Of a DNA stretch of 64,000 nt, positions 1 through 9,238 are shown one piece after another; within the stretch, counting starts at the first letter, position 1, and the number at the start of each line of letters is the position of its first letter. The DNA lies in assembly GCF_016742955.1 (NCBI RefSeq), contig NZ_JABBYC010000014.1:30435-94434 (forward strand). The letters run 5' to 3'. The position numbers and the translations under genes were made by a program. This stretch comes from Myceligenerans indicum. GTDB lineage: Bacteria; Actinomycetota; Actinomycetes; Actinomycetales; Cellulomonadaceae. The notes beneath the pieces were generated by a model. It made no database searches. It saw only the letters and a list, made by a program, of their open reading frames with translations, and was not told where the DNA came from.

Positions 1-1455
1 ACGAACGAGACCGGTGGTGGCATCATCGTCACCAACCTGTTCGCCGGCCTCGTCTACTACGACGAGAACGGCGCGGTCCAGAACGAGGTCGCGGAGTCCA
101 TCGAGTCCGACGACAACGTGACGTGGGACATCACCCTCCAGGACGGCTGGAAGTTCAGCGACGGGACCCCGGTCACGGCCGAGAGCTTCGCGAAGGCGTG
201 GGACTGGGGCGCTCAGCTCGACAACGCGACCAACCTCTCCTACTTCTACGAGCCGATCGAGGGCTTCTCCTACGACGAGAACACCTCGATCATCGACGAG
301 GGCGGCATCGAGGTCGTCAGCGACACCGAGTTCACGGTGCACCTGAAGCAGGCCGAGTCGGACTTCCCGATCCGCCTGGGCTACGCCGCGTTCTTCCCGC
401 TGCCCGAGGTCTTCTTCGACGACCCCGACGCCTTCGGCGAGTCGCCGGTCGGCAACGGCATGTACAAGCTCTCGGAGTGGGACCACGACACCGTCGTGTC
501 GGTCGTGCCGAACGAGGAGTACATCGGCAAGCGCGAGGTGCAGAACAGCGGCGTCGACTTCGTCATCTACACCGACGAGGACTCGCAGTACAACGACCTC
601 CTCGCGGGCAACCTGGACATCATCAAGAACGTCCCGGCCTCGGCCTTCGCGACGTTCGAGGATGACCTGGGCGACCGCGCGGTCAACCAGCCCGCGGCGG
701 TGACGCAGGTCATCAACGTTCCGGAGTACGTCGAGGACTTCCAGGGCGAGGCCGGTCTGATGCGCCGCAAGGCCATCTCGATGGCGATCGACCGCGACGG
801 CATCACCGAGACCGTGTACAACGGCGCCCGGACGCCGGCCAAGGACTTCACCAACCCGGTCATCAACGGCTGGAGCGACTCGATCCCCGGCAACGAGGTG
901 CTCGAGTACAACCCGGACGAGGCGAAGAAGCTCTGGGACGAGGCCGAGGACATGGACCCGGTCGGCGACGACTTCACGCTGTACATCGCCTCCAACGCCG
1001 ACTCCGACCACCAGTCGTGGATCGACCCGGCGTGCAACACCATCCGGCAGGCGCTGGGCATCGAGTGCGAGTTCGACGCCTACCCGACGTTCGCCGAGTT
1101 CCTCGACGACCGTGACAGCCGCAAGATCAAGGGTCTGTTCCGCGGCGGCTGGCAGGCCGACTACCCGGCCCTGAGCAACTTCCTCGGGCCGATCTACGGC
1201 ACGGGCGCCGGCTCGAACGACATGGACTACTCCTCCAAGGCGTTCGACGAGAAGCTCAAGGAAGGTAACGCCGCGCCGACGATCGACGAGGCCAACGTTC
1301 TCTACCAGCAGGCCCAGGAGATCCTGTTCCAGGACATGCCGGGTATCCCGCTGTGGTACTACAACACCACGGCCGGCTACGCGGACACGGTCGAGAACGT
1401 GTCGTTCGGCTGGGACAGCGACCCGATCCTGTACCCGGTGACCAAGGCGGAGTGA
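1..1455 (+). CDS. Peptide ABC transporter substrate-binding protein (SBP_bac_5), 5'-truncated
   Basis: The reading frame is open from base 1, so the start codon and lipoprotein signal lie outside the window; about 484 codons remain. Family 5 (OppA/DppA) features are visible: an LFAGLVYYDENG stretch, then WDITLQDGWKFSDGTPVTAE, the usual signature of the family, and near the C-terminus a GIPLWYYN motif. The product should be an extracellular membrane-tethered protein that binds oligopeptides or similar solutes and hands them to the permeases encoded downstream at 1608-3486. It is acidic, as is common for actinobacterial binding proteins. A strong hairpin follows the stop codon, so expression may be uncoupled from the rest of the operon. 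The substrate cannot be read from sequence; the family is secure. Confidence 0.93.
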   Translation, partial: TNETGGGIIVTNLFAGLVYYDENGAVQNEVAESIESDDNVTWDITLQDGWKFSDGTPVTAESFAKAWDWGAQLDNATNLSYFYEPIEGFSYDENTSIIDEGGIEVVSDTEFTVHLKQAESDFPIRLGYAAFFPLPEVFFDDPDAFGESPVGNGMYKLSEWDHDTVVSVVPNEEYIGKREVQNSGVDFVIYTDEDSQYNDLLAGNLDIIKNVPASAFATFEDDLGDRAVNQPAAVTQVINVPEYVEDFQGEAGLMRRKAISMAIDRDGITETVYNGARTPAKDFTNPVINGWSDSIPGNEVLEYNPDEAKKLWDEAEDMDPVGDDFTLYIASNADSDHQSWIDPACNTIRQALGIECEFDAYPTFAEFLDDRDSRKIKGLFRGGWQADYPALSNFLGPIYGTGAGSNDMDYSSKAFDEKLKEGNAAPTIDEANVLYQQAQEILFQDMPGIPLWYYNTTAGYADTVENVSFGWDSDPILYPVTKAE

Positions 1456-1503
1456 TCGTGATCACGTCCGGTTCGCCGGACGTCTCACGTCACCCCAGGT
1501 GAG

Positions 1504-1535
1504 AGGCGGGGCACGCAAACCTGCGTGCCCCGCCT
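1504..1535 (+). terminator. Strong intercistronic hairpin after the binding-protein gene
   Basis: A perfect 14-bp GC-rich stem (1504-1517 pairs with 1522-1535) with a 4-nt loop lies 49 bp after the binding-protein stop and 72 bp before the permease start. There is no long T-run. Such stems after ABC binding-protein genes commonly act as partial terminators or 3' mRNA stabilisers, giving more binding protein than permease. The role here is inferred. Confidence 0.7.
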
Positions 1536-1607
1536 CCCCCTGTGCCGCGACATGAACACAGGCGGAGTCCTGGAGAATGAGCGGCGGAAACTGACAAGGA
1601 GACCACA

Positions 1608-2534
1608 ATGCTCTGGTACATCGGTCGCCGGTTGTTGCAGGTGATCCCTGTATTCATCGGTGCCACACTGCTTGTGTACGGGATGGTGTTCCTGCGCCCT
1701 GGAGATCCGGTGGCAGCGCTCGGCGGAGAGCGCGGGCTGCCGGAGGCCGTCCAGGAAGCGATTCGGGCACAATTCCACCTGAACGAGCCGTTCTTCGTCC
1801 AATACCTGTATTTCCTCAAGGGGATCTTCACCTGGGACCTGGGTCCGGACTTCACGGGACAGCCGGTGACGGAGACCATCGCGAACGCCTTCCCGGTGAC
1901 GTTCGAGCTGGCGGTCATGGCGATCGTCATCGAGACCGTCTTCGGGATCGGGTTCGGGCTGATCGCCGGCCTGCGCAAGGGCAAGGTCTTCGACTCCACC
2001 GTGCTCGTGTGGAGCCTGCTGCTCATCGCGCTGCCGACGTTCGTCCTGGGCTTCGTGGCGCAGATCTTCCTCGGCGTGAAGCTCGGCTGGCTGCCTGTCA
2101 CGGCAGGGCGTGATCCGAACTTCGAGAGCCTGCTGATGCCGGCGATGGTGCTGGCCGGGACCTCGCTCGCCTACATCCTGCGGCTGACGCGGACGTCGGT
2201 GGCGGAGACGATCACTGCCGATCACGTCCGCACGGCACGGGCCAAGGGGCTCTCACGCGGCCAGGTGACCCAGCGCCACGTGCTGCGCAACTCCCTCATT
2301 CCCGTGGTGACCTTCATCGGCGCCGACCTGGGCAACCTGATGGCCGGCTCGATCGTCACCGAGGGCATCTTCAACATCAACGGGGTCGGCGGAACGCTCT
2401 TCCAGTCGATCGTCCGCGGTGAGAACGTCACGGTGGTCACGATCACGACCATCCTCGTGCTGGTCTACATCGCCGCCAACCTGATCGTGGACCTGCTCTA
2501 CGCGGTCCTGGACCCGAGGATCCGCTATGCCTGA
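1608..2534 (+). CDS. Peptide ABC transporter permease, OppB/DppB type
   Basis: A 308-residue inner membrane permease with about six hydrophobic segments, beginning with a helix near residues 9-29. The typical OppB organisation is present: an N-terminal helix, a periplasmic loop containing the DLGPDF stretch, and the BPD_transp_1 domain. The EAA-like coupling loop is around residues 205-232 (HVRTARAKGLS...LRNSLIPV), which contacts the ATPase. The ATG start is preceded by AAGGAG at a good distance. Its end overlaps the next permease gene by 8 bp, indicating translational coupling. It forms the heterodimeric channel with the product of 2527-3486. Confidence 0.93.
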   Translation: MLWYIGRRLLQVIPVFIGATLLVYGMVFLRPGDPVAALGGERGLPEAVQEAIRAQFHLNEPFFVQYLYFLKGIFTWDLGPDFTGQPVTETIANAFPVTFELAVMAIVIETVFGIGFGLIAGLRKGKVFDSTVLVWSLLLIALPTFVLGFVAQIFLGVKLGWLPVTAGRDPNFESLLMPAMVLAGTSLAYILRLTRTSVAETITADHVRTARAKGLSRGQVTQRHVLRNSLIPVVTFIGADLGNLMAGSIVTEGIFNINGVGGTLFQSIVRGENVTVVTITTILVLVYIAANLIVDLLYAVLDPRIRYA

Positions 2535-3486
2535 GAACCGCTACGAGAACACCCCGCGGCCGGGGCAGGATCGGTACGTGGCGCCCGCCGAAGAGGTCAC
2601 GGTGGGCGCGGTCGACGCGATCGCCGAGGACCAGACGCCGTCGAACATGTGGCAGGACGCGTGGCGCGAGATGCGGCACCGCCCGATGTTCTGGGCGGCG
2701 CTGGCGATCATCACCGTGGCCGTCTTCATCGCCCTGTTCCCGGGGCTGGTCGCCACGCAGGCCCCCCGGTCGTGTGATCTGGCCGAGTCCCTGCTCCCGC
2801 CGTCCACCGAGCACTTCTTCGGCACCACCAAGGACGGGTGCGACATCTATTCCCGGGTGATCTACGGCGCACGGCCGTCGGTCACGGTCGGCGTGCTCGC
2901 CACCTCGTTCGTGGTGGTACTCGGTGGCGCCGTCGGTGCCCTCGGCGGGTACTTCGGCGGCCTGATGGACACGCTGCTCTCGCGGCTCACCGACATCTTC
3001 TTCGCGGTGCCGTTCTTCCTGGCCGCGATTGTGATCCTGAGCCTGCTGCCGGAGCGCAACGCGCTGGCGGTGGCGCTCGTGATCGCCAGCTTCGGCTGGA
3101 CCTCGATCGCCCGTATCACCCGTGGGTCGGTGCTGAGCGTGAAGAACAACGAGTTCGTCACCGCGGCCAAGGCGCTCGGCATGAGCAGGATGGGCATCCT
3201 GCTCAAGCACGCGCTGCCCAACGCGGCGGCGCCGATCATCGTCTATGCCACCGTCGCGCTGGGCACGTTCATCGTCGCCGAGGCGACCCTGACGTTCCTC
3301 GGTATCGGCATGCCGCCGTCAACGGTCTCGTGGGGCGGTGACCTCGCGAACGGCCGCCTGATCATCCGGCAGGCCCCGGAGATCCTGCTCTACCCGGCCG
3401 CGGCGCTCGGTATCACCGTGCTCGGCTTCATCATGATGGGCGACGTCGTGCGCGACGCCCTCGACCCGAAGGCTCGTAAGCGATGA
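2527..3486 (+). CDS. Peptide ABC transporter permease, OppC/DppC type
   Basis: A 319-residue permease with the OppC pattern: a cytoplasmic N-terminal extension of about 50 residues, a first membrane helix (AALAIITVAVFIALFPGLVA), an external loop ending in FGTTKDGCDIYSRVIYGAR (compare the FGTD-GRD motif of the family), then a five-helix BPD_transp_1 domain. The EAA loop lies near residues 208-236. The start overlaps the upstream permease and the stop overlaps the ATPase start (ATGA), so the three genes are one translationally coupled unit. It is the second half of the channel for peptides or other family 5 substrates. Confidence 0.93.
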   Translation: MPENRYENTPRPGQDRYVAPAEEVTVGAVDAIAEDQTPSNMWQDAWREMRHRPMFWAALAIITVAVFIALFPGLVATQAPRSCDLAESLLPPSTEHFFGTTKDGCDIYSRVIYGARPSVTVGVLATSFVVVLGGAVGALGGYFGGLMDTLLSRLTDIFFAVPFFLAAIVILSLLPERNALAVALVIASFGWTSIARITRGSVLSVKNNEFVTAAKALGMSRMGILLKHALPNAAAPIIVYATVALGTFIVAEATLTFLGIGMPPSTVSWGGDLANGRLIIRQAPEILLYPAAALGITVLGFIMMGDVVRDALDPKARKR

Positions 3487-5231
3487 CGACGATCAACCTC
3501 ACCGACAGCGTGACCGACGAGGCGCCCGCGGGCGCCTCGAGGCGCGACGACAGCGCGCCGCTGCTCGAGATCAAGGATCTGGAGATCTCGTTCACCACCG
3601 CCACCGGCGTGGTGAACGCGGTGCGTGGCGTCGACCTGACCGTGTACCCGGGGCAGTCCGTGGCGATCGTGGGCGAGTCGGGATCCGGCAAGTCCACCAC
3701 GGCGCACGCGATCATCGACCTGCTGCCCGGCACGGGCAAGGTCGCCGGCGGCTCCATCGAGTTCGACGGGAAGAGCCTCGTCGGCCTGAACCGCAAGGCG
3801 ACCGAGCACATGCGCGGCCGCGAGATCGGCCTGGTCCCGCAGGACCCGATGTCGAACCTCAACCCGGTGTGGCGGATCGGCACGCAGATCTCCGAGGCGC
3901 TGGTCGCCAACGGCTTCCAGGGCACCAAGGCCGAGCGGGAGGCCCGGGTCACCGAGCTGCTCGGCGAGGCCGGCCTGCCCGACGGCGACCGCCGGGCCCG
4001 CCAGTACCCGCACGAGTTCTCCGGCGGCATGCGCCAGCGCGCCCTGATCGCCATCGGCCTCGCGTCGCGTCCGAAGCTGCTGATCGCGGACGAGCCGACG
4101 TCGGCCCTGGACGTCACCGTGCAGAAGAAGATCCTCGACCACCTCGAGGAGCTCACCAGCGAGCTGGGTACCGCGGTCCTGTTCATCACCCACGACCTGG
4201 GCCTGGCCGCCGAGCGCGCCGAGCACCTCGTGGTGATGTACAAGGGCAAGGTCGTGGAGTCCGGACCGGCGCTGGAGATCCTCAAGAACCCGCAGCACGA
4301 GTACACCAGGCGACTGGTGGCCTCGGCGCCGTCGCTGGCCTCGCGCCGCATCCAGTCCGCCCACGAGGCGGGCAAGGAGGCCGCCGAGCAGATCTCGGGG
4401 CACGAGGTCGAGGTCGACACGAAGGCGCCGAAGGACGTCGTCGTGGCCAAGGACCTGACCAAGGTGTTCAAGATCCGCGGCTCCCGTCCGGGTACGCACA
4501 CGGACTTCACCGCCGTCGACGGTATCGACTTCGTCCTGCCACGCGGCAAGACGCTCGCCCTGGTGGGCGAGTCCGGTTCCGGGAAGTCGACCGCCGCGAA
4601 CATGGTGCTCGGGCTCCTGGAGCCGACGTCGGGCAGTGTCGTGTTCGATGGCAAGGACACCGCCTCCCTGTCGGGCAAGGAGCAGTTCCAGATGCGCCGG
4701 CGCGTCCAGCCGGTGTTCCAGAACCCGTACGGGTCGCTGGACCCGATGTACTCGGTGTTCAACTCCATCGAGGAGCCCCTGCGGCTGCACAGGGTGGGCG
4801 ACCGCAAGGCTCGCGAGCAGCGTGTGCGTGACCTGCTGGAGATGGTGGCGCTGCCTGCGTCGACCATGCAGCGCTTCCCGAACGAGCTGTCCGGCGGGCA
4901 GCGGCAGCGCATCGCCGTGGCGCGTGCGCTGGCGCTCAACCCGGAGGTCATCGTCCTGGACGAGGCCGTCTCCGCGCTCGACGTGCTGGTGCAGGCTCAG
5001 ATCCTGCAGCTCCTCGGCGACCTGCAGGGTGAGCTGGGGCTGTCGTACCTGTTCATCACGCACGACCTCGCCGTCGTGCGGCAGATCGCCGACCTGGTCG
5101 CCGTCATGAAGGACGGCCGGATCGTGGAGCACGCCACCACGGACGAGGTGTTCGACGACCCGCAGCAGGACTACACCAAGGATCTGCTCGCGGCGATTCC
5201 CGGCGGGAGCCTGGAGATCGGCGGCGTGTAG
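3483..5231 (+). CDS. Fused double ABC ATPase (OppD-OppF in one chain)
   Basis: A 582-residue protein carrying two complete nucleotide-binding domains. The first has Walker A GESGSGKSTT (about residue 64), signature FSGGMRQR and Walker B LLIADEPTSALD. The second has Walker A GESGSGKST (about residue 363), signature LSGGQRQR and Walker B VIVLDEAVSALD. Both contain the (V/S)GP-like OppD/F tail regions (HEYTRRLVASAP, QQDYTKDLLAAIPGG). In most bacteria these are two genes, oppD and oppF; the one-chain fusion is known in actinobacteria. It powers the transporter formed by the two upstream permeases. A 4-bp overlap with the preceding gene supports co-translation. Confidence 0.94.
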   Translation: MTTINLTDSVTDEAPAGASRRDDSAPLLEIKDLEISFTTATGVVNAVRGVDLTVYPGQSVAIVGESGSGKSTTAHAIIDLLPGTGKVAGGSIEFDGKSLVGLNRKATEHMRGREIGLVPQDPMSNLNPVWRIGTQISEALVANGFQGTKAEREARVTELLGEAGLPDGDRRARQYPHEFSGGMRQRALIAIGLASRPKLLIADEPTSALDVTVQKKILDHLEELTSELGTAVLFITHDLGLAAERAEHLVVMYKGKVVESGPALEILKNPQHEYTRRLVASAPSLASRRIQSAHEAGKEAAEQISGHEVEVDTKAPKDVVVAKDLTKVFKIRGSRPGTHTDFTAVDGIDFVLPRGKTLALVGESGSGKSTAANMVLGLLEPTSGSVVFDGKDTASLSGKEQFQMRRRVQPVFQNPYGSLDPMYSVFNSIEEPLRLHRVGDRKAREQRVRDLLEMVALPASTMQRFPNELSGGQRQRIAVARALALNPEVIVLDEAVSALDVLVQAQILQLLGDLQGELGLSYLFITHDLAVVRQIADLVAVMKDGRIVEHATTDEVFDDPQQDYTKDLLAAIPGGSLEIGGV

Positions 5232-5242
5232 GTGTTGTGATC

Positions 5243-5355
5243 GACGACGGCGACGGCCGCCGGATGTCCGTTCTGGGAAGAGATACCCCCTGCGTTCGTT
5301 CCTCGCTTCGGGGGCACCATCCCAGAACGGACATCCGGCGGCCGTCGCCGTCGTC
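5243..5355. repeat. 36-bp perfect inverted repeat between the opp operon and typA
   Basis: Bases 5243-5278 are the exact reverse complement of 5320-5355, separated by a 41-nt loop. The loop itself contains a C-run (5285-5290) and a G-run (5311-5315) that can pair, extending the cruciform. It begins 11 bp after the opp stop codon and ends 58 bp before the typA -10 element, so it may terminate the opp transcript. The arm length and exactness are far beyond an ordinary terminator. Confidence 0.9.
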
Positions 5356-5412
5356 CTTGATCGGCATGGCAGTGGGCGGGCTGGATCACAGCTTTTCGGG
5401 GAGATGCCCGGG

Positions 5413-5418
5413 TAGAAT
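5413..5418 (+). promoter_or_regulatory. Probable -10 element (TAGAAT) for typA
   Basis: TAGAAT matches the actinobacterial -10 consensus TANNNT and lies 55 bp before the chosen typA start, leaving a leader of roughly 50 nt. No convincing -35 hexamer was found. Confidence 0.55.
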
Positions 5419-5473
5419 GGGGGTCGGCGCGTCGACGAAGTTGCGTCCGCGCCCCTCCCTCGACTTTTTGGAA

Positions 5474-7420
5474 ATGAGTTCAGCCGTGCCCAACGCCGCC
5501 GCGACGTCCCTCGCCGTCCGCTCCGACCTGCGCAACGTGGCGATCGTCGCCCACGTCGACCATGGCAAGACCACGCTCGTGGACGCCATGCTCAAGCAGG
5601 CGGGCGCGTTCTCCTCGCACCAGCACGTCGACGACCGGGTCATGGACTCGGGCGACCTGGAACGCGAGAAGGGCATCACGATCCTCGCGAAGAACACGGC
5701 GATCCGCTACGCGGGCCCGGCCGCCGCCGCGTCCGGTGAGCCCGGCGGCATCACCATCAACGTCATCGACACCCCGGGCCACGCCGACTTCGGCGGAGAG
5801 GTCGAGCGCGGGCTGTCGATGGTCGACGGCGTCGTGCTGCTCGTGGACGCCTCCGAGGGCCCGCTCCCGCAGACCCGGTTCGTGCTGCGCAAGGCGCTGG
5901 CCGCGAAGCTGCCGGTGATCGTCGTCGTGAACAAGGTGGACCGTCCCGACTCCCGGATCGAGGAGGTCGTGGGGGAGACCACCGACCTGCTGCTCGGCCT
6001 GGCGAGCGACCTGTCGGACGAGGTCCCGGACCTCGACCTGGACGCGATCCTCGACGTGCCGGTCGTCTACGCGTCCGCGAAGGCGGGCCGCGCCGACACC
6101 GAGCAGCCGGCCGACGGCGGCCTCCCCGCGAACGAGGACCTCGAGCCGTTGTTCGCCACCATCCTGGACAAGATCCCGGCGCCCACCTACTCGGAGGACA
6201 TGCCGCTCCAGGCACACGTCACCAACCTCGACGCGTCCCCGTTCCTCGGCCGTCTCGCGCTGCTGCGCGTCCACAACGGCGAGCTGCGCAAGGGCGAGCA
6301 GGTGGCCTGGGCTCGTCACGACGGCACCGTCCAGACGGTGAAGATCACCGAGCTGCTGGAGACCAAGGCGCTGGATCGCGTTCCCGCCGAGAAGGCGGGC
6401 CCCGGTGACATCGTCGCGGTGGCGGGCATCGCGGACATCATGATCGGCGAGACGCTGACCGACGTCGAGGACCCGCGTCCGCTCCCGGTCATCACCGTCG
6501 ACGACCCGGCGATCTCCATGACCATCGGGATCAACACCTCGCCCGTGGCAGGCAAGGGCGGCAAGGGACACAAGGTCACCGCACGTCAGGTCAAGGACCG
6601 CCTCGACGCCGAGCTGGTCGGCAACGTCTCGCTCCGGGTCCTGCCCACCGAGCGTCCCGACGCGTGGGAGGTGCAGGGCCGCGGCGAGCTGGCGCTGGCC
6701 ATCCTGGTCGAGCAGATGCGCCGCGAGGGCTTCGAGCTGACGGTCGGCAAGCCGCAGGTCGTCACGAAGGAGATCGACGGCAAGCGACACGAGCCGATGG
6801 AGCGCATGACCATCGACGTGCCCGAGGAGTACCTCGGCGCGGTCACGCAGCTGCTCGCGGTGCGCAAGGGCCGCATGGACACGATGACCAACCACGGCAC
6901 CGGCTGGGTGCGCATGGAGTTCATGGTCCCCGCCCGTGGTCTGATCGGCTTCCGCACCCGGTTCCTCACCGAGACGCGGGGCACCGGTATCGCCGCCTCC
7001 ATCTCCGAGGGCTACGAGCCGTGGCACGGGCCCATCGAGTCGCGCGCCACCGGGTCCCTCGTGGCCGACCGCGCCGGCAAGGTGACGCCGTTCGCCATGA
7101 TCAACCTGCAAGAGCGCGGCTCCTTCTTCGTGGACCCGACGCAGGAGGTCTACGAGGGCATGATCGTCGGCGAGAACTCCCGCAACGAGGACATGGACGT
7201 CAACATCACCAAGGAGAAGAAGCTGACGAACATGCGGTCGGCCGCCGCGGACAGCTTCGAGAACCTGGTGCCGCCGCGCAAGCTGACGCTGGAGGAGTCC
7301 CTGGAGTTCGCCCAGGAGGACGAGTGCGTCGAGGTGACGCCGGAGTTCGTCCGCATCCGCAAGGTCGTCCTCAACCAGACCGAGCGCGCCCGCGCCACGG
7401 CCCGCGCCAAGCGCGCCTGA
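5474..7420 (+). CDS. typA: Translational GTPase TypA/BipA
   Basis: A 648-residue ribosome-associated GTPase. G1 is AHVDHGKTT (about residue 25), G3 is DTPGHADFGGEVER (about 98) and G4 is NKVD (about 152). These are followed by the beta-barrel, the EF-G-like domain (WEVQGRGELALAILVEQMRREG) and the BipA-specific C-terminus (GLIGFRTRFLTETRGTG). The family acts on 50S assembly and stress or cold adaptation. The ATG at 5474 is chosen: the frame stays open upstream to 5237, but that stretch runs through the inverted repeat and the TAGAAT promoter, and it encodes nothing like the family. The following deacetylase gene begins within a few bases of the stop, suggesting co-transcription. Confidence 0.96.
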   Translation: MSSAVPNAAATSLAVRSDLRNVAIVAHVDHGKTTLVDAMLKQAGAFSSHQHVDDRVMDSGDLEREKGITILAKNTAIRYAGPAAAASGEPGGITINVIDTPGHADFGGEVERGLSMVDGVVLLVDASEGPLPQTRFVLRKALAAKLPVIVVVNKVDRPDSRIEEVVGETTDLLLGLASDLSDEVPDLDLDAILDVPVVYASAKAGRADTEQPADGGLPANEDLEPLFATILDKIPAPTYSEDMPLQAHVTNLDASPFLGRLALLRVHNGELRKGEQVAWARHDGTVQTVKITELLETKALDRVPAEKAGPGDIVAVAGIADIMIGETLTDVEDPRPLPVITVDDPAISMTIGINTSPVAGKGGKGHKVTARQVKDRLDAELVGNVSLRVLPTERPDAWEVQGRGELALAILVEQMRREGFELTVGKPQVVTKEIDGKRHEPMERMTIDVPEEYLGAVTQLLAVRKGRMDTMTNHGTGWVRMEFMVPARGLIGFRTRFLTETRGTGIAASISEGYEPWHGPIESRATGSLVADRAGKVTPFAMINLQERGSFFVDPTQEVYEGMIVGENSRNEDMDVNITKEKKLTNMRSAAADSFENLVPPRKLTLEESLEFAQEDECVEVTPEFVRIRKVVLNQTERARATARAKRA

Positions 7421-7426
7421 GGGGTG

Positions 7427-8491
7427 ATGCGCCGTCAGCAGGCCCACGGCGACCGGAACCCTGTGAGTTCTGGTCGCGAGAGCCCTGCTGACGGTGCGCG
7501 ATCGCAGGGTGGCGGGTTGTTGGCCGTTCATGCTCACCCGGACGACGAGACGTTGTCGACCGGTGCCCTGCTGGCCACCTGGGCAGCCGCCGGACGGCCG
7601 GTCACGGTCGTGACCTGTACGCGCGGGGAGCGCGGCGAGGTCCTCGCGCTCCCCGGCACGACGTCGGAGGGCCTGGGCTCGCTCGAGGGCGATGCCCTGG
7701 CTCTGGCGGCCCATCGCGAGGCGGAGCTGGCCCGCGCGACGGCGGCACTGGGTGTGGAACAGCTGTTCCTGGACGGGTGGCGTGCGCCGGACGACGCCTC
7801 GACCCGAGCGGCCGGTACTGACCCGGGTGATCCGCAGTCCGGCGCGCCGATCGCCCGCGCAGCGGCCCACCATCGCGGTCCCGTGCCGCGATACGAGGAC
7901 TCCGGCATGGAGTGGGTCGCTCCGGGCGTGGCCGGGCCTGCGGCGGACTCGCCCGCGACGGCGTTTGCCCGGGTGCCGCTCGACGAGCCCGCCCGGCGCC
8001 TCGCCGCGACGATCATGCAGCGCCGTCCCGCGGTGGTCGCGACCTACGAGGCCGGCGGCGGCTACGGCCACCCCGACCACGTCCGCGCGCACGACGTGAC
8101 GATCCGGGCCCTGGAGCTCCTCGCGGACGCCGGCTCGGCCGTCCCCGAGCTGTGGCAGGCCGTCGCGCCCGCCGCGGAGGTCCGTGCCGCCCGCAGGTCG
8201 CTCGCCGGGAGCGAGGCGGCGCGCCGCGTCGTCGGCGAGCACGGGCTGACCCTCCCCGCCCCCGACGGGCCGCTGCCCCCGTTCGCCAGGGAGCAGCTGC
8301 CCGGACGGGTGGAGCGGGTCCACGCCCGGCCCGTGCTCGGCCCGGTCCTCACCGCGATGCGCGCGCACGCGACCCAGGTCCAGCACGTCACGAGCGCGCC
8401 AGCGCCCGGCATCCTGGGGTTCTACGCCCTGAGCAACGACGTGCTCGCGCCGGTCACGGAGCACGAGACGTACCTGGTCTCCACGTCCTGA
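7427..8491 (+). CDS. mshB: PIG-L family zinc deacetylase, probable MshB (mycothiol biosynthesis)
   Basis: A 354-residue protein with the PIG-L/LmbE zinc motif AHPDDE (about residue 35), VTCTRGERGEV after it, and the second zinc element GHPDHVRAHD. The stretch RYEDSGMEW resembles the RYRDSGM segment I associate with MshB, the N-acetyl-glucosaminyl-inositol deacetylase of mycothiol synthesis. The protein is a little longer than typical MshB (about 300) and the first 25 residues look non-conserved. The true start could therefore be the GTG at 7424, this ATG, or a GTG near 7463. Mca (mycothiol conjugate amidase) is the main alternative. It directly follows typA. Confidence 0.78.
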   Translation: MRRQQAHGDRNPVSSGRESPADGARSQGGGLLAVHAHPDDETLSTGALLATWAAAGRPVTVVTCTRGERGEVLALPGTTSEGLGSLEGDALALAAHREAELARATAALGVEQLFLDGWRAPDDASTRAAGTDPGDPQSGAPIARAAAHHRGPVPRYEDSGMEWVAPGVAGPAADSPATAFARVPLDEPARRLAATIMQRRPAVVATYEAGGGYGHPDHVRAHDVTIRALELLADAGSAVPELWQAVAPAAEVRAARRSLAGSEAARRVVGEHGLTLPAPDGPLPPFAREQLPGRVERVHARPVLGPVLTAMRAHATQVQHVTSAPAPGILGFYALSNDVLAPVTEHETYLVSTS

Positions 8492-8552
8492 CGGCACTCC
8501 TGACGGCACGACGGGGGCGGCCGCAGGGACGACGCCCCGCGGCGCTCCCGGG

Positions 8553-9131
8553 TCAGCGGCCCTGCAACGCGTCCAGCGCGACCGCCATCGCGATCACCAG
8601 GCGCCGGTCAAGATCCGGGTGGTGGATCTGCACCGTGTACTTGTCGCGCAGCGCCCACTGCTTCTCGACGGAGAACGCCGGCTGCCCGCCGATCGTGAAG
8701 TCGAAGTGGTACGGCAGGAAGTCCAGGCTCTCCGAGAGCCGCCGGACCACTGCCAGCCACATGCTGCGCTCCTGGCCCGTCGCCTCCCCGAGCCCGGGCT
8801 GCTCCAGGTGCCAGGTGCTGCGCAGGAGCGACTTGCCGAAGTCCTTGCGGAACAGCCCGATCGGGGACCCGGACTCGTCGGTGACGTCGTAGGTCGCGCC
8901 CAGGTCCATGACCTGGCGGGCCTTGAAGCCGAGCACGGGAACGGACTTCGTGTCGTCCGTGTACAGCGTGACCTGCTCACGCATCGCCAGCCGCTTCTGC
9001 TGGGCGAAGGCGACCAGTTCGCCCTCGGAGCCGTCGGGCCGTGCGAGGTGCACGGCGTACTGGTTGACCATGAGCCGCACCCGCTGCCGGATGTACAGCG
9101 TGGTCTGCGACTGAAGGGTCTGGGCGTTCAT
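8553..9131 (-). CDS. LURP-one-related / scramblase-like protein
   Basis: A 192-residue protein with no signal peptide or membrane helix. It shows the LURP-one/Tubby-like (PF04525) beta-rich pattern: YTDDTKSVPVLGFKARQVMDLGATYDVTDESGSPIGLFRKDFGKSLLRSTWHL, in which a residue pair such as D-x-x-G-x-P-I-G is characteristic. Homologues are widespread in actinobacteria and of unknown function; membrane phospholipid binding has been proposed for the fold. The ATG at 9131 is chosen because GGAAGG precedes it at the right distance; the upstream in-frame ATG at 9212 lacks such a site. It is convergent with mshB and divergent from the small membrane protein gene. Confidence 0.8.
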   Translation of the reverse strand: MNAQTLQSQTTLYIRQRVRLMVNQYAVHLARPDGSEGELVAFAQQKRLAMREQVTLYTDDTKSVPVLGFKARQVMDLGATYDVTDESGSPIGLFRKDFGKSLLRSTWHLEQPGLGEATGQERSMWLAVVRRLSESLDFLPYHFDFTIGGQPAFSVEKQWALRDKYTVQIHHPDLDRRLVIAMAVALDALQGR

Positions 9132-9238
9132 TGTGGCCTTCCGTTCCGGGCATGCGTCTGTGGGGGTCGACGCCGTACGCGTGCGGAGTCTCGCACACCT
9201 TCGAGGAACCACCCAGCAAAGTGCGCGATGATGGGCCC

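Noticed and set aside
5480..8509. A 1009-codon minus-strand frame over typA and mshB
   Set aside because: Antisense to two clear genes; His/Arg/Val-rich and without motifs.
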